Shown here piece after piece: positions 6,779-7,675 of a DNA stretch of 7,675 bases (position 1 is its first letter; every line of letters begins with the position of its first letter). Where the stretch lies: the NCBI GenBank assembly GCA_905480565.1, contig CAJQQW010000185.1, forward strand, positions 1 through 7,675, in the 5' to 3' direction. This stretch comes from an uncultured Halioglobus sp. (GTDB lineage: Bacteria; Pseudomonadota; Gammaproteobacteria; Pseudomonadales; Halieaceae). The position numbers and the translations under genes were made by a program. The notes beneath the pieces are model-generated. The model made no database searches, was not told the DNA's origin, and saw only the letters and a list, made by a program, of their open reading frames with translations.

Positions 6779-6903
6779 AAGTCTAGAGCCCACCGCCCCG
6801 AATGAACACCCCCGAAAGAGCATATTCGCTTTGCAGCCGGCTTCAGGAATGAGCTGCATGGACCTGAGGATTTACAACCCACCGCGTAATGACAAATCCA
6901 AAT

Positions 6904-6910
6904 GGGGGGG
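6904..6910 (+). promoter_or_regulatory. G7 run acting as likely ribosome binding site of the esterase
   Basis: Seven consecutive G residues end nine bases before ATG 6920 and can pair with the pyrimidine-rich 16S tail. The run overlaps an in-frame ATG at 6902, so it could instead be coding for two Gly residues if translation began there. Confidence 0.45.
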
Positions 6911-6919
6911 TTTGACGTA

Positions 6920-7675
6920 ATGTCTGTTATAAATGAACGCAACAAAAACAACGGGCACTCCCAGCTTACTATGTATACTCTGACTACGCATTTAGCAAAG
7001 AACACTGAGGCCTTCGGCTTGATAGCCACCGCAGCAATACTGCTACTCACGTTGACCGCTTGCTCTGACGGCAGCAATTCGGGGCCAATAGCAGCACCGA
7101 TAGCCAGTGAACCCCTTCTCAGCGGCTGCAGCGATTCCAATAGCTGCGCCTCAAACCCGCCACTGGAAATCGGGGGAGAAAGGCTGGCAACGGTCCACAT
7201 TCCAAGTGATTACGATTCAAATACCCGTTACCCGCTGCTGATTGTGCTGCATGGATTTGGTGCTACCGGTGCTATCGAGTCCCTCTACCTTGGCTTCACT
7301 CAACGCGTAGACGCAGAACAGTATGTGTTGCTAACGCCAGACGGTACGCTCAATGCCAACAACGAGCGATTTTGGAACGCTACACCTGCCTGTTGCGCAT
7401 TTGATGACACAGAGCGTAGCGTTAACGACGTCGCCTATATCAGAGGCTTGATAGAGGAAGCCGCTTCAACTTACAGCATCGACACCAGCCGGGTTGCGCT
7501 GTACGGCCATTCCAACGGTGGCTTTATGGCCTTACGCCTGGCCTGTGAAGCATCAGACATTGTCACTACCGTGATCAGTCTGGCAGGTTCTACGTGGGAG
7601 AATGCTGAATCCTGCGGGCCCGCTAACTACCCCGTCTCGACAATGATTCTGCATGGCACATCCGATGAAACTGTC
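6920..7675 (+). CDS. Lipoprotein esterase of the PHB-depolymerase/LpqC/feruloyl-esterase type (3' end outside window)
   Basis: The frame runs open to the right edge, giving 252 residues. A hydrophobic segment (about 33-47) ends in the lipobox LTAC with C48, followed by a Ser/Asn/Pro-rich linker with C70 and C76. The catalytic domain then shows LLIVLHGFGATG (oxyanion HG, 111-112), the LLTPDGT strand, FWNATPACC, NDVAYIRGLI, and the nucleophile elbow GHSNGG with S198. MILHGTSDETV at the edge offers D249 as the likely acid; the catalytic His lies beyond the window. This order is typical of the LpqC/PHB-depolymerase/feruloyl-esterase family, which cleaves polyester or aromatic ester bonds outside the cytoplasm. 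The substrate cannot be chosen from sequence. The start is uncertain: ATG 6902, 6920 and 6971 are all in frame, with TGA at 6890-6892 upstream. ATG 6920 is preferred for the G7 site, but leaves a long N-terminal stretch (about 30 residues) before the hydrophobic core. Confidence 0.88.
   Translation, partial: MSVINERNKNNGHSQLTMYTLTTHLAKNTEAFGLIATAAILLLTLTACSDGSNSGPIAAPIASEPLLSGCSDSNSCASNPPLEIGGERLATVHIPSDYDSNTRYPLLIVLHGFGATGAIESLYLGFTQRVDAEQYVLLTPDGTLNANNERFWNATPACCAFDDTERSVNDVAYIRGLIEEAASTYSIDTSRVALYGHSNGGFMALRLACEASDIVTTVISLAGSTWENAESCGPANYPVSTMILHGTSDETV

Noticed and set aside
6880..6902. Possible Pho box (minus-strand TTGTCATTACG with a loose second repeat)
   Set aside because: Only the first half resembles the CTGTCAT unit; the second repeat 11 bp later does not match well enough.
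6571..7200. 209-codon open frame on the minus strand crossing the phosphatase-esterase gap
   Set aside because: It is antisense to the esterase 5' end and overlaps the phosphatase signal-peptide region, has no family resemblance, and both overlapped genes have strong motif support.
1..7675. CRISPR array, mobile element or toxin-antitoxin/defence system
   Set aside because: No direct-repeat series, transposase or integrase motif, terminal inverted repeats or recognisable defence protein was seen on either strand.

Overview
The window looks like ordinary chromosomal DNA from a free-living, probably marine, gammaproteobacterium. GC is near 50%, coding is dense on both strands, and there are many Sec signal peptides and lipoprotein signals. 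The protein mix (exported cyclase, PF20091-type lipoprotein hydrolase, PafA-type phosphatase, LpqC/PHB-depolymerase-type lipoprotein esterase) recalls Halieaceae/Cellvibrionales-like lineages, but that placement is an inference from style, not a measured result. I see no rRNA, tRNA, transposase, integrase or CRISPR array.

Layout. The left edge (3-119, +) holds the last 38 codons of a gene that starts outside the window and ends in a tail typical of secreted proteins. A doubtful 86-codon ORF follows on the minus strand (181-441), just downstream of a confident small gene for a DUF2007 plus zinc-ribbon protein (460-786, -). Divergent from that gene is an exported cyclase-family metal hydrolase (968-1762, +). 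It converges on an old-yellow-enzyme-type flavin oxidoreductase (1940-3247, -, probable TTG start), with two small hairpins in the gap.

Upstream of the oxidoreductase on the same strand are a lipoprotein of the 'alpha/beta hydrolase domain' family (3471-4922, -) and an exported alkaline phosphatase of the PafA type with every expected catalytic residue (5049-6740, -). Gaps of about 126 and 220 bp make a single tight operon unlikely, although co-directional transcription is possible. Divergent from the phosphatase is the 5' part of a lipoprotein esterase of the PHB-depolymerase/LpqC/feruloyl-esterase type (6920 to the right edge, +). Its final catalytic His is outside the window. The phosphatase-esterase gap carries a 6+6 bp dyad close to the phosphatase start and a G7 run that serves as the likely ribosome binding site of the esterase.

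How they may work together: four of the five large enzymes carry export signals and are hydrolases (an amide/lactone-type cyclase fold, two Ser esterases and a phosphomonoesterase). The region therefore looks like a scavenging set acting in the periplasm or at the cell surface, with one cytoplasmic flavin reductase among them. No shared substrate can be read from the sequence. I did not find a convincing new multi-gene system. The points worth checking are small: start-site and leader structures, a possible operator, the G7 tract, and an unassigned short ORF.
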